DNA of 32,694 bases from Flavobacterium sp. 9AF (GTDB taxonomy: Bacteria; Bacteroidota; Bacteroidia; Flavobacteriales; Flavobacteriaceae). Under the pieces are notes generated by a model, which saw nothing but the letters and a program-made list of their open reading frames with translations, made no database searches and was not told the DNA's origin. The DNA is taken from NCBI RefSeq assembly GCF_902506265.1, contig NZ_LR733586.1, positions 1 through 32,694 on the forward strand. Reading direction: 5' to 3'. Below are positions 23,802-31,462 of the stretch, one piece after another. The stretch's first letter is position 1. The number at the start of each line of letters is the position of its first letter. Position numbers and translations under genes: made by a program.

Positions 23802-24455
23802 ATGCATATTCATTATATTTCAGAAGAAAACAGCATTTTAAATCACTTTTTAGCTCAAATTAGAGACATTTCAATCCAGAAAGACAGCATGCGTTTTCGT
23901 AAAAATATAGAGCGCATAGGTGAAATTATGGCCTATGAATTGAGTAAAACATTGGAATACAAACCCATTCAAGTACAAACACCTTTGGGAATTAAAAATA
24001 CAACCCAAATCTCTGATAAAATTGTTTTATGTTCGATTTTAAGGGCTGGTTTAGCGCTTCATACGGGCTTTATGAATATATTCGATGATGCAGACAATGG
24101 TTTTGTTTCGGCATACCGATTCCACCCTAATAATGATGACGCATTTGAAATACGTGTAGAATATCAAGCGGCTCCTAACTTAGAAAATAAAACCCTTATC
24201 TTGATTGATCCCATGTTAGCTACTGGACAATCTATTGTTGCGGTGTTACATAAGTTGCATTTAGAACAAAAACCAAAAGAAATTCATCTTGCTGTTGCAA
24301 TTGCTGCTCCTGAAGGCATTCAATATTTACAAGAAAACTTACCAGAAAATGTACATTTATGGGTAGCTGCTTTAGACGAAAAACTGAATGAAAAAAATTA
24401 TATCATTCCAGGCTTAGGTGATGCGGGTGATTTAGCTTATGGTATCAAATTATAA
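23802..24455 (+). CDS. upp: Uracil phosphoribosyltransferase
   Basis: A 217-residue enzyme that salvages uracil with PRPP to UMP. The PRPP-binding loop is LILIDPMLATGQS (132-144). CSILRAGLALHTGFMNIFDDADNGFVSAYR (77-106) and the C-terminal uracil-binding DEKLNEKNYIIPGLGDAGDLAYG are characteristic. Length is typical (around 210). The last six bases overlap the 3' end of the convergent membrane-protein gene. Confidence 0.96.
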   Translation: MHIHYISEENSILNHFLAQIRDISIQKDSMRFRKNIERIGEIMAYELSKTLEYKPIQVQTPLGIKNTTQISDKIVLCSILRAGLALHTGFMNIFDDADNGFVSAYRFHPNNDDAFEIRVEYQAAPNLENKTLILIDPMLATGQSIVAVLHKLHLEQKPKEIHLAVAIAAPEGIQYLQENLPENVHLWVAALDEKLNEKNYIIPGLGDAGDLAYGIKL

Positions 24456-25376
24456 TTGGCAAACGAAAAAGAAAATTGCGAAAAAACATAAAATATACAA
24501 TGTTCCTTCTTTAAGTATTTTATTTTCTTGGTTTTCGATAAAATTAGAACCTAAAATAGCTAAAGGTGCTAAAGTAAAAACTAAACAACTATTATTTTTT
24601 TCAGCAGAAAGCACATATATAGCAATACCTAATAAAAAAGAAAAAATAATCTTTTTATAGGATGTTTTCATATTCATGGGTTTAGAACTTAGAGTCATTA
24701 ACATAAAAATAAAAAATAAAAAAGCTATAGATGTAAAAACAGCCAAGGCTATATTCTGATAAATATTTTCAAAGTAGGTGAAATCAAAACTTATATATGA
24801 TTTATTAAAGACATCTTCTAATAATTGATTTTGACTAAAAATATTAAAGATAAAAAACAATATAATTACGCTAAATAGGGCTATCCAAGGAATAATCCAA
24901 TTTCTATAATCTCTAGACACATGCAGTATAATTGATATAAAAACTAAAAGAATATATACTATACTCCAAAAATGAAATAATGCTGCTAAAAAAATCCAGA
25001 AAGAAGCGTCAAAAATTTTTTCTTTTGTGTTTTTCATTGATTTCAAAGAAATTAACCTTCTCAGTGAGAGTAACAATAAAAAATTTGAAATTAAAATACT
25101 CTTATTTTTAAAAATGGTGGGAAAAAAAAGTAAAAAGATAAAAAAGAATAAAATTGTATAAGAATTATTTCTAGATAAGTCATTCTTCAAAGCAATAAAA
25201 TTGACCAAGAAACAAGATCCAACTATGGTAGCAAAATAAAAAATGCCATAGAGAATTCCTTGCCAACCTAGAAAAGTTTGCTGTGAAATAGAGTAAGATA
25301 TAAAGGCCATTAAAAGCAATGCGCCAATAATTACATAATTAAAAGGTCTTGTTTTATTAAAAATACTTGCTAACAT
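24450..25376 (-). CDS. DUF6427-like polytopic membrane protein
   Basis: A 308-residue protein with roughly nine to ten hydrophobic helices and few charged loops. It begins MLASIFNKTRPFNYVIIGALLLMAF, which resembles flavobacterial proteins annotated DUF6427. No transport or catalytic motif is evident. A short basic loop (RRLISLKSMKNTKEK, near 107-121) and a phenylalanine-rich C-terminus are notable. It converges with upp (6-bp overlap) and is divergent from the small membrane-protein gene at 25423. Function unknown. Confidence 0.7.
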   Translation of the reverse strand: MLASIFNKTRPFNYVIIGALLLMAFISYSISQQTFLGWQGILYGIFYFATIVGSCFLVNFIALKNDLSRNNSYTILFFFIFLLFFPTIFKNKSILISNFLLLLSLRRLISLKSMKNTKEKIFDASFWIFLAALFHFWSIVYILLVFISIILHVSRDYRNWIIPWIALFSVIILFFIFNIFSQNQLLEDVFNKSYISFDFTYFENIYQNIALAVFTSIAFLFFIFMLMTLSSKPMNMKTSYKKIIFSFLLGIAIYVLSAEKNNSCLVFTLAPLAILGSNFIENQENKILKEGTLYILCFFAIFFFVCQL

Positions 25377-25396
25377 CAGGATATTTTATACTTTTG
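25367..25396 (+). promoter_or_regulatory. Promoter of the small DUF6341-like gene
   Basis: TTG at 25367-25369, a 19-nt spacer and TACTTTTG at 25389-25396. The -7 box is an exact consensus and the start codon follows 26 bp later. The -33 part overlaps the first codons of the divergent gene. Confidence 0.65.
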
Positions 25397-25422
25397 TAGT
25401 GTAAATATAATACATTATTAAA

Positions 25423-25653
25423 ATGAAATCATTTTTTGAAGGAATTGGTACTCTTTTTACTGATTATTTGTTCTTACCTTATGACTTTTTTAGAAAAATG
25501 GAAATAACAAATTGGTGGGGTGCAAACATTATAAACTGGATATTTATTGTTATTTGTTGTGCTGCTATGGTGTATTGGGTAAAACAGTTAAATCTTCATA
25601 AAGCAAACAATGAAGATGTTCAAGATACAACTGCACATTCCTTTTTAAAATAA
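25423..25653 (+). CDS. Small membrane protein, DUF6341-like
   Basis: A 76-residue protein with one clear transmembrane helix (IINWIFIVICCAAMVYWV, residues 36-53) preceded by an amphipathic N-terminus, MKSFFEGIGTLFTDYLFLPYDFFRKME. A WWGANIINW motif precedes the helix, and a charged tail ends in SFLK. It resembles short flavobacterial proteins annotated DUF6341. Its good promoter and clean start support a real gene despite its size. It converges with purD. Function unknown. Confidence 0.75.
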   Translation: MKSFFEGIGTLFTDYLFLPYDFFRKMEITNWWGANIINWIFIVICCAAMVYWVKQLNLHKANNEDVQDTTAHSFLK

Positions 25654-25655
25654 AA

Positions 25656-25674
25656 TTCCCCTTTAAAAGAGGAA
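25656..25674. terminator. Weak hairpin between convergent small ORF and purD
   Basis: TTCCCCTTT (25656-25664) pairs with AAAGAGGAA (25666-25674) with one mismatch, followed by CTTTATTT on the plus strand. It fills the 27-bp gap between two convergent stops, the expected place for a terminator, but it is short and imperfect. Confidence 0.45.
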
Positions 25675-25680
25675 CTTTAT

Positions 25681-26952
25681 TTATAAGTCAAAGCCAATAT
25701 CTTTACGATAATACATCTTATCAAATTGTAGTTTTGCTATACTTTGATAAGATTTTTTTATGGCTTCTTGAAAATCATTTCCATAAGAAGTTACAGCCAA
25801 TACTCTTCCACCATTTGTAACAACTGTTCCATTATCTAGTTTCGTTCCCGCATGAAAAACCAAAGAATCAGTAATGGTTTCTATTCCAGTAATTTCATAT
25901 CCTTTTTCATAATCTTCAGGATAACCACCCGAAACCATCATAATTGTTGTAGCGGCTCTCTCATCAATTTCTAAAGTAATTTTTTCTAATTCTTGTGCAT
26001 GCATTGCTTCAAAAATAGCAACTAAATCGCTTTTTAATCTTGGCATAACCACTTCTGTTTCAGGATCTCCCATTCGCACGTTATATTCGATTACCATTGG
26101 TTCTCCTTTTACATTGATTAGACCAATAAAAACAAACCCTTTATAATCAATAGTATCTTTTTGTAACCCTTCAATAGTAGGTTTTACAATTCTAGTTTCA
26201 ATTTTATCTAATAATATTTGATCTGCAAAAGGCACTGGTGAAACAGCTCCCATTCCTCCTGTATTTAAACCGGTATCACCTTCTCCAATGCGTTTGTAAT
26301 CTTTCGCTGTAGGTAATATTTTATAACTTTTACCATCGGTTAAAACAAAGCAACTTAATTCAATTCCATCCAAAAATTCTTCTATAACAACCTTAGAGGA
26401 AGCTTGTCCAAATTTAGCATCTACTAACATACTTCTTAATTCGTTTTGAGCTTCAGCTAAATCTTGCAAAATTAGAACCCCTTTTCCTGCTGCTAAGCCA
26501 TCAGCTTTTAACACATAAGGAGGTTGCAAGGTTTCTAAAAAAGCACATCCTTTTTCCACAGTAGCAGCTGTAAAGCTTTCGTATTTAGCTGTTGGAATAT
26601 TATTTTTAACTAAAAACTCCTTAGCAAACTCTTTACTGCCTTCTAATTGTGCGCCAATTTTAGAAGGTCCAATAACAGGAATATCATTTAATTCACTTTC
26701 GTTTTTAAAATAATCATAGATTCCATTTACCAAAGGATCTTCTGGTCCTACAACCACCATATCTACTTTTTCTTGCAAAACAAATTGTTTTACAGCATCA
26801 AAGTCATTAGGGCTAATTGAAATGTTTTTTGCGATTGTTGCTGTACCTGCATTTCCAGGAGCTACAAATAAAGAAGAACATTTTGGACTTTGTAACATTT
26901 TCCAAGCCAAAGCGTGTTCGCGTCCTCCCGAACCTAAAAGTAATATTGTCAT
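25681..26952 (-). CDS. purD: Phosphoribosylamine-glycine ligase
   Basis: A 423-residue ATP-grasp enzyme making glycinamide ribonucleotide, step two of purine synthesis. It opens with ILLLGSGGREHALAWKM (3-19). VDMVVVGPEDPLVNGIYD, YVLKADGLAAGKGVLI (ATP-grasp lid) and VIEEFLDGIELSCFVLTDGK follow. GDTGLNTGGMGAVSP is the hallmark segment, and YNVRMGDPETEVVMPRL carries metal ligands. Length and order are standard. It is monocistronic here, divergent from the PaaK-like gene. Confidence 0.97.
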   Translation of the reverse strand: MTILLLGSGGREHALAWKMLQSPKCSSLFVAPGNAGTATIAKNISISPNDFDAVKQFVLQEKVDMVVVGPEDPLVNGIYDYFKNESELNDIPVIGPSKIGAQLEGSKEFAKEFLVKNNIPTAKYESFTAATVEKGCAFLETLQPPYVLKADGLAAGKGVLILQDLAEAQNELRSMLVDAKFGQASSKVVIEEFLDGIELSCFVLTDGKSYKILPTAKDYKRIGEGDTGLNTGGMGAVSPVPFADQILLDKIETRIVKPTIEGLQKDTIDYKGFVFIGLINVKGEPMVIEYNVRMGDPETEVVMPRLKSDLVAIFEAMHAQELEKITLEIDERAATTIMMVSGGYPEDYEKGYEITGIETITDSLVFHAGTKLDNGTVVTNGGRVLAVTSYGNDFQEAIKKSYQSIAKLQFDKMYYRKDIGFDL

Positions 26953-26973
26953 TTTGTTGTGTTGTTATTTTGG

Positions 26974-26981
26974 CAAAAATA
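26974..26981 (-). promoter_or_regulatory. Candidate -7 element for purD
   Basis: TATTTTTG on the minus strand, 21 bp before the purD ATG. The place of its -33 box is taken by a purine-rich tandem repeat, so no TTTG is seen. Confidence 0.45.
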
Positions 26982-26990
26982 CGTTTTCTA

Positions 26991-27023
26991 AAGAAGAAAG
27001 AAAAAAGAAGAAAGAAAAAAGAA
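26991..27023. repeat. 14-bp purine tandem repeat between divergent promoters
   Basis: The unit AAGAAGAAAGAAAA is repeated perfectly at 26991-27004 and 27005-27018, with a partial third copy at 27019-27023. It lies between the -7 box of purD and the -33 box of the PaaK-like gene. Confidence 0.85.
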
Positions 27024-27024
27024 T

Positions 27025-27052
27025 TTTGTTTCTTACAGTTTTTATATTTTTG
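27025..27052 (+). promoter_or_regulatory. Promoter of the PaaK-like gene
   Basis: TTTG at 27025-27028, a 16-nt spacer and TATTTTTG at 27045-27052. The start codon at 27067 is 14 bp beyond the -7 box, so the leader is short. Confidence 0.6.
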
Positions 27053-27066
27053 AGAAAATTAATCCT

Positions 27067-28377
27067 ATGTTTCCTCTTTTTGAATTGACATTAAAAATAA
27101 ATGGTTTTCCTATACAAAAAGCAAAAGAAGATTTTGTTTCCATTTTAAAAATTAAAGATGAAGATTATCATAAATATATTGAGGAAAAACGAAAAGAAAT
27201 CGTTGATTTTCATCTTAAAAATAATGTTTTTTATCAAAATTTAGTAGGTCAAAATCAGTTCAACAAGTGGGAAGACTTACCCATAATAACTAAAAAAGAT
27301 TTGCAACAACCTTTATCGGAAAGACTTTCAAAAACATACTCTGAAAAAACTGTTTTTGTGAATAAAACGTCTGGTTCAAGTGGTGATCCCTTTATTTTTG
27401 CAAAAGATAAAGAAGCACATGCTTTAACTTGGGCTTCTATAATTTATCGATTTGGCTGGTATAATATAAACTTTAACACCTCTTATCAGGCTCGGTTCTA
27501 TGGTATTCCTTTAGATTTTTTGGGGTACCAAAAAGAACGTCTTAAAGATCTTTTAAGTAAACGCTATCGGTTTCCAATTTTTGATTTATCAGATGCTGTT
27601 TTAGAAAAAATAGTACACCATTTCAAACAAAAAAAATTTGATTATATTAACGGTTATACCAGCTCTATTGTATTATTTGCTAAATTCTTAAAAAAGAAAA
27701 ACATCATTTTAAAAGATATTTGCCCTTCATTACAAGTTTGCATGGTAACTTCAGAAATGTTGTTTGATACCGATAAACAATTATTAGAAACACAGTTTGG
27801 TATTCCAATCGTTAATGAATATGGTGCATCTGAATTGGATTTGATTGCATTTCAAAACATACAAGGAGAATGGCAAGTAAATAGTGAAACTTTATTTGTT
27901 GAAATTGTAGATGAAAACAATCGACCTGTACCTTATGGCACAGAAGGAAAAATTGTAATTACTTCCTTATATAACAAAGCACATCCTTTTATTCGCTATG
28001 ATATAGGTGATAGAGGTATTTTAGATGAAAAAAGTACCTGGAAAAAGCCCATTTTAAAACAACTTTTAGGAAGAACCAATGATATTGCTATTCTACCTAG
28101 TGGAAAGACTTCACCGGGTCTTACTTTTTATTATGTTACCAAAAGCATTATTGAAGACGATGGTAATGTAAAAGAATTTATTATTCGTCAAACTAAAACA
28201 GACACTTTTGAAATCGATTATGTAAGTAATTTGGAACTTACACCCCAACAAATAGCGGAAATTGAAAAGGCCATCTCTAAATATTTAGAGCCCAATTTAA
28301 AGTTTACCTATCACCGAAAAGAAGTGTTACAACGTAGTAAGCGAGGTAAATTGAAGCAATTTGAATCGTTACTCTAA
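27067..28377 (+). CDS. PaaK/CapK-like adenylate-forming protein
   Basis: A 436-residue member of the phenylacetate-CoA-ligase-like branch of AMP-forming enzymes. The nucleotide-binding loop is FVNKTSGSSGDPFIFAKD (near 96-113). NEYGASELDLIAF (near 254-266) corresponds to the A5 motif, and FIRYDIGDRG to the ATP-ribose-binding aspartate. A C-terminal lid-like part ends HRKEVLQRSKRGKLKQFES, with the conserved late lysine region. Relatives often sit in capsule or exopolysaccharide clusters, and this one converges (4-bp overlap) with a polysaccharide operon. Its acid substrate and acceptor are unknown. I would not call it a phenylacetate-CoA ligase. Confidence 0.85.
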   Translation: MFPLFELTLKINGFPIQKAKEDFVSILKIKDEDYHKYIEEKRKEIVDFHLKNNVFYQNLVGQNQFNKWEDLPIITKKDLQQPLSERLSKTYSEKTVFVNKTSGSSGDPFIFAKDKEAHALTWASIIYRFGWYNINFNTSYQARFYGIPLDFLGYQKERLKDLLSKRYRFPIFDLSDAVLEKIVHHFKQKKFDYINGYTSSIVLFAKFLKKKNIILKDICPSLQVCMVTSEMLFDTDKQLLETQFGIPIVNEYGASELDLIAFQNIQGEWQVNSETLFVEIVDENNRPVPYGTEGKIVITSLYNKAHPFIRYDIGDRGILDEKSTWKKPILKQLLGRTNDIAILPSGKTSPGLTFYYVTKSIIEDDGNVKEFIIRQTKTDTFEIDYVSNLELTPQQIAEIEKAISKYLEPNLKFTYHRKEVLQRSKRGKLKQFESLL

Positions 28378-29126
28378 TTACGATATTTCATAAAACCGCG
28401 ATACATCCAATGAAGCATATAATAAGTAGCTTGCAATAGATTTAATTGTTCTACTTCTCTGTAAAACTGCCATTGGTACTTAATTAAATCTGATTTTTTT
28501 CTTGACAAAGAATTTTCTCTAATTCTATATATAGCTTGAGATTCTTGAATACCATACGCAAAAGGAATTATTTTTAAATACTGCAACCATAATCCCATAT
28601 CTTGACGTTTACGAATTAAAGGCATAAATTTTTTTCCTAAACTTTTTATATCAACAAAAGCGGTTAAGCAACTAATAGCATTTGATTTTAGAATATCAGT
28701 ATAAGTTACTTTTTTAGGAACAATAAAATCAGAGTAAATAAATTCTAAAGCTTCATTAGCACGTTTATAAGAAGAAAAAACAAAGGGAACATTTTGTTCT
28801 TTTATTGTTTTTATACTATTTTCAATAAATGCGGGAAACCATATATCATCTGCATCTATAAATGTCATAAAATCACCTTTTGCTTTTTCAATAGCAGTAT
28901 TTCTAGCAACCGCTGGTCCTGAGTTTTTATCCAATTTATAAAATTGAATTCGTTTATCATTTTCAATTATCGAAGCAACAATGTTTTCTGTTTCGTCTGA
29001 AGAACCATCGTCTACAATAATCATTTCCCAATTTAAATAGGTTTGATTTTGTACAGAAGCAATGGTTTCAGCAATATAATTAGCGGAATTAAATGTGGGT
29101 GTTATAATCGAAACTAAAGCTTTCAT
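28374..29126 (-). CDS. Glycosyltransferase family 2
   Basis: A 250-residue GT-A glycosyltransferase that most likely adds a sugar to a lipid-linked glycan on the cytoplasmic side. It starts MKALVSIITPTFNSANYIAE, with NWEMIIVDDGSSDET (nucleotide binding) and FMTFIDADDIW (the DxD-type metal motif). SCLTAFVDIKSL and RKRQDMGLWLQYLK, an acceptor-side motif with a catalytic-type Asp, follow. The reading frame extends upstream to 29204, but the ATG at 29124-29126 gives the normal N-terminus and overlaps the stop of the upstream sugar-transferase gene (TAATG). Last gene of the polysaccharide operon. Confidence 0.92.
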   Translation of the reverse strand: MKALVSIITPTFNSANYIAETIASVQNQTYLNWEMIIVDDGSSDETENIVASIIENDKRIQFYKLDKNSGPAVARNTAIEKAKGDFMTFIDADDIWFPAFIENSIKTIKEQNVPFVFSSYKRANEALEFIYSDFIVPKKVTYTDILKSNAISCLTAFVDIKSLGKKFMPLIRKRQDMGLWLQYLKIIPFAYGIQESQAIYRIRENSLSRKKSDLIKYQWQFYREVEQLNLLQATYYMLHWMYRGFMKYRN

Positions 29127-30478
29127 TAATAGGCTTTTTCTTCTCCTTTGATTGCGTTTAATACTGTAGAAAAAATAATTTTTATATCTAATAAAACAGA
29201 CCAATTTTCAATATAAAAAATATCATATTTAACCCTGTTTATAATTTGTCTGTTATTTTCTACTTCTCCCCTAAAACCATTGGTTTGTGCAAGACCCGTA
29301 ATACCTGGTTTGATAAAATGTCTCACCATAAATTTATCCACACTTTTAGCATACATTTCTGTATGGCTAACCATATGCGGTCGAGGTCCCACTACGGACA
29401 TATCACCTAATAAAACATTAAAAAATTGTGGTAATTCATCTAAACTTGTTTTTCTTAATATAGCACCTAATCTCGTAACTCTAGGGTCATTTTTTTGAAC
29501 TTGTTCAATGTCAGCAATTGGATTAACATGCATTGATCTGAATTTATAACAATAAAATTCTTCATAATTTAATCCATTCCTTTTTTGTTTAAAAAATATT
29601 GGGCCTTTAGACTCTAGTTTTATTAATAATGCTACTAATGGCATCAGCCAAGATAAAATTAGAAGAATAATTAAAAGTGAAAAAGTGATATCAAAGACTC
29701 TTTTTATAATTTGATTAGAGCGTTTATCTAAAGGAATATTTCTTAAAGAAACGATAGGTATATAATCATAGTAATCTAATATTAAGTTTCTCGATAAAAC
29801 ATTTTTATTATCAGGTAATAATTTTAATTTTTTTAAATTATTATCCGTAAAATCAACAAAAAGATTTAATTCATTATTACTTAAACTAGAAATTGAACAA
29901 TAAATCTCATCAATCCTTTCTTTTAATGCAAAATCAAAACAATCACTAAAATTGTCTTTTTTTCCTTCTTTAACATCTATAACTTTTTCTAATTTGTAAC
30001 CATAATCTGGATTTTCATTAAAAAAATGAATTAATTTTTCTACTTGTTTTCCATGTCCAACAATTATAACTCTTCTGAAGTTTCCTCCAAAAGTTACTCT
30101 AAATCTTCTTAAAAAGAAATAAATTGCGAATTTTTCAAGAGAAACAAATATTAAAGATAATGATATAAATTTTATCATCTGAGATGGCTCAGAAAACTTG
30201 TAAAAAAAACCAAGATATGCAAAATTGAAAATCAAAAAAAACAAATATTGTTTAATTAGTTTACCTAAAATTTGAAACTCTTTTGTAAATCGATAAACTT
30301 CATAAAAAGCAACATTAGAAGAAATAATCATCCAAGATAAAGATAAAAATGTGTGATATCCAAAATTATTCAATTGAGGAGGAAGATAATAAAACGCAAG
30401 TAAGTTAACAATCAACAAGTCTACTACATAAGAAAATGGCCTAATGTAACTTGAATATCTTCCTGTTTTTGGTGACAT
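29126..30478 (-). CDS. Polyprenyl-phosphate sugar-1-phosphate transferase
   Basis: A 450-residue initiating enzyme for a surface polysaccharide, moving a sugar-1-phosphate from a nucleotide sugar onto undecaprenyl phosphate. Four N-terminal transmembrane helices (within 1-130) are followed by a Rossmann-like domain with VIIVGHGKQVEKLIHF. After a fifth helix (SLLIILLILSWLMPLVALLI) comes the catalytic domain: KLESKGPIFFKQKRNGLNYEEFYCYKFRSM, RLGAILRKTSLDELPQFFNVLLGDMSVVGPRP and KPGITGLAQ. This WbaP/WcaJ-type layout is standard. The sugar cannot be told from sequence. It starts immediately after the UDP-glucuronate decarboxylase stop (TAAATG). Confidence 0.93.
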   Translation of the reverse strand: MSPKTGRYSSYIRPFSYVVDLLIVNLLAFYYLPPQLNNFGYHTFLSLSWMIISSNVAFYEVYRFTKEFQILGKLIKQYLFFLIFNFAYLGFFYKFSEPSQMIKFISLSLIFVSLEKFAIYFFLRRFRVTFGGNFRRVIIVGHGKQVEKLIHFFNENPDYGYKLEKVIDVKEGKKDNFSDCFDFALKERIDEIYCSISSLSNNELNLFVDFTDNNLKKLKLLPDNKNVLSRNLILDYYDYIPIVSLRNIPLDKRSNQIIKRVFDITFSLLIILLILSWLMPLVALLIKLESKGPIFFKQKRNGLNYEEFYCYKFRSMHVNPIADIEQVQKNDPRVTRLGAILRKTSLDELPQFFNVLLGDMSVVGPRPHMVSHTEMYAKSVDKFMVRHFIKPGITGLAQTNGFRGEVENNRQIINRVKYDIFYIENWSVLLDIKIIFSTVLNAIKGEEKAY

Positions 30479-31462
30479 TTAATAAATGTATTTGGTAAAA
30501 TCTTTATGTTCTTCTTTTGCTAATTCTTCTGGAGAAAGAGATTTAAAATATTCATAAGTTATTTTCATACCTTCTTCTCTTCCAACTTTTGGTTCCCATC
30601 CTAAAATTTCTTTAGCCTTTGTAATGTCGGGTTGCCTTTGTAAAGGATCATTTATAGGTAAGTCTCTGTAAACAATTTTTTGATTAGTACCTGTTAACTT
30701 CATAATTTCTTCTGCAAAATCTTTGATAGTAATTTCATCTGGATTTCCAATATTAACGGGTAAATTATAATCTGAGTGTAACAATCTCCAAATGCCTTCT
30801 ACTTGATCATCCACATAACAAAAAGAACGCGTTTGACTACCATCACCAAAAACGGTTAAATCTTCTCCACGTAAGGCTTGACCAATAAATGCTGGGATAA
30901 CTCGTCCATCATTAAGTCTCATTCTTGGTCCGTATGTATTAAATATTCTTACAATTCTTGTCTCTACCCCATGAAAAGTATGATAAGCCATAGTAATTGA
31001 TTCTTGAAAACGTTTGGCTTCATCATAAACACCTCTTGGACCAATAGTATTAACGTTCCCATAATATTCTTCTGTTTGAGGGTGAACTAATGGATCTCCA
31101 TAAATTTCAGAAGTAGATGCAATTAAAATACGGGCTTTCTTGACTCGTGCTAACCCTAATAAATTATGTGTTCCTAAGGAGCCAACCTTTAATGTTTGAA
31201 TGGGAATTTTTAAATAATCTATAGGACTTGCAGGAGAAGCAAAATGTAAAATATAGTCTAATTCTCCTGGTATATGTACAAATTTAGTAATATCGTGATG
31301 ATAAAATTCAAAGTTTTTTTCCTTAAAAAGATGTTCAATATTTTTTAAATCTCCTGTTATTAAATTGTCCATTCCAATTACAAAATAATCTTCATTTAAA
31401 AAACGATCACAAAGATGAGAACCCAAAAAACCAGCCGCACCTGTAATTAATACCCTTTTCAT
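30479..31462 (-). CDS. UDP-glucuronic acid decarboxylase (UDP-xylose synthase)
   Basis: A 327-residue extended short-chain dehydrogenase that turns UDP-glucuronate into UDP-xylose. The NAD-binding motif GAAGFLGSH (8-16), [17 protein letters not shown] (115-131) and the catalytic YDEAK (Y146, K150) are present. Two family-specific segments, [19 protein letters not shown] (175-193) and [21 protein letters not shown], set it apart from generic epimerases. Its place in the cluster predicts xylose or a derivative in the polymer. The start overlaps the stop of the upstream ligase/polymerase gene (TAATG). Confidence 0.93.
   Translation of the reverse strand: MKRVLITGAAGFLGSHLCDRFLNEDYFVIGMDNLITGDLKNIEHLFKEKNFEFYHHDITKFVHIPGELDYILHFASPASPIDYLKIPIQTLKVGSLGTHNLLGLARVKKARILIASTSEIYGDPLVHPQTEEYYGNVNTIGPRGVYDEAKRFQESITMAYHTFHGVETRIVRIFNTYGPRMRLNDGRVIPAFIGQALRGEDLTVFGDGSQTRSFCYVDDQVEGIWRLLHSDYNLPVNIGNPDEITIKDFAEEIMKLTGTNQKIVYRDLPINDPLQRQPDITKAKEILGWEPKVGREEGMKITYEYFKSLSPEELAKEEHKDFTKYIY

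Noticed and set aside
24439..24660. Plus-strand frame of 73 codons after upp
   Set aside because: It begins inside upp in another frame and is antisense to the DUF6427-like gene; lysine-rich low-complexity translation.
26817..27088. Two plus-strand frames crossing the purD start and the tandem repeat
   Set aside because: The coding is antisense to purD and passes through the purine repeat, giving runs of Lys and Glu typical of chance.
27067..28377. Phenylacetate catabolism, pairing the PaaK-like enzyme with the crotonase at 140-910
   Set aside because: The genes are 26 kb apart, no other paa genes are present, and PaaK-like proteins are common in glycan clusters.
29127..29204. 26-codon N-terminal extension of the GT2 gene
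   Set aside because: It lies inside the preceding sugar-transferase coding sequence; the ATG at 29126 gives the family start and a coupled overlap.
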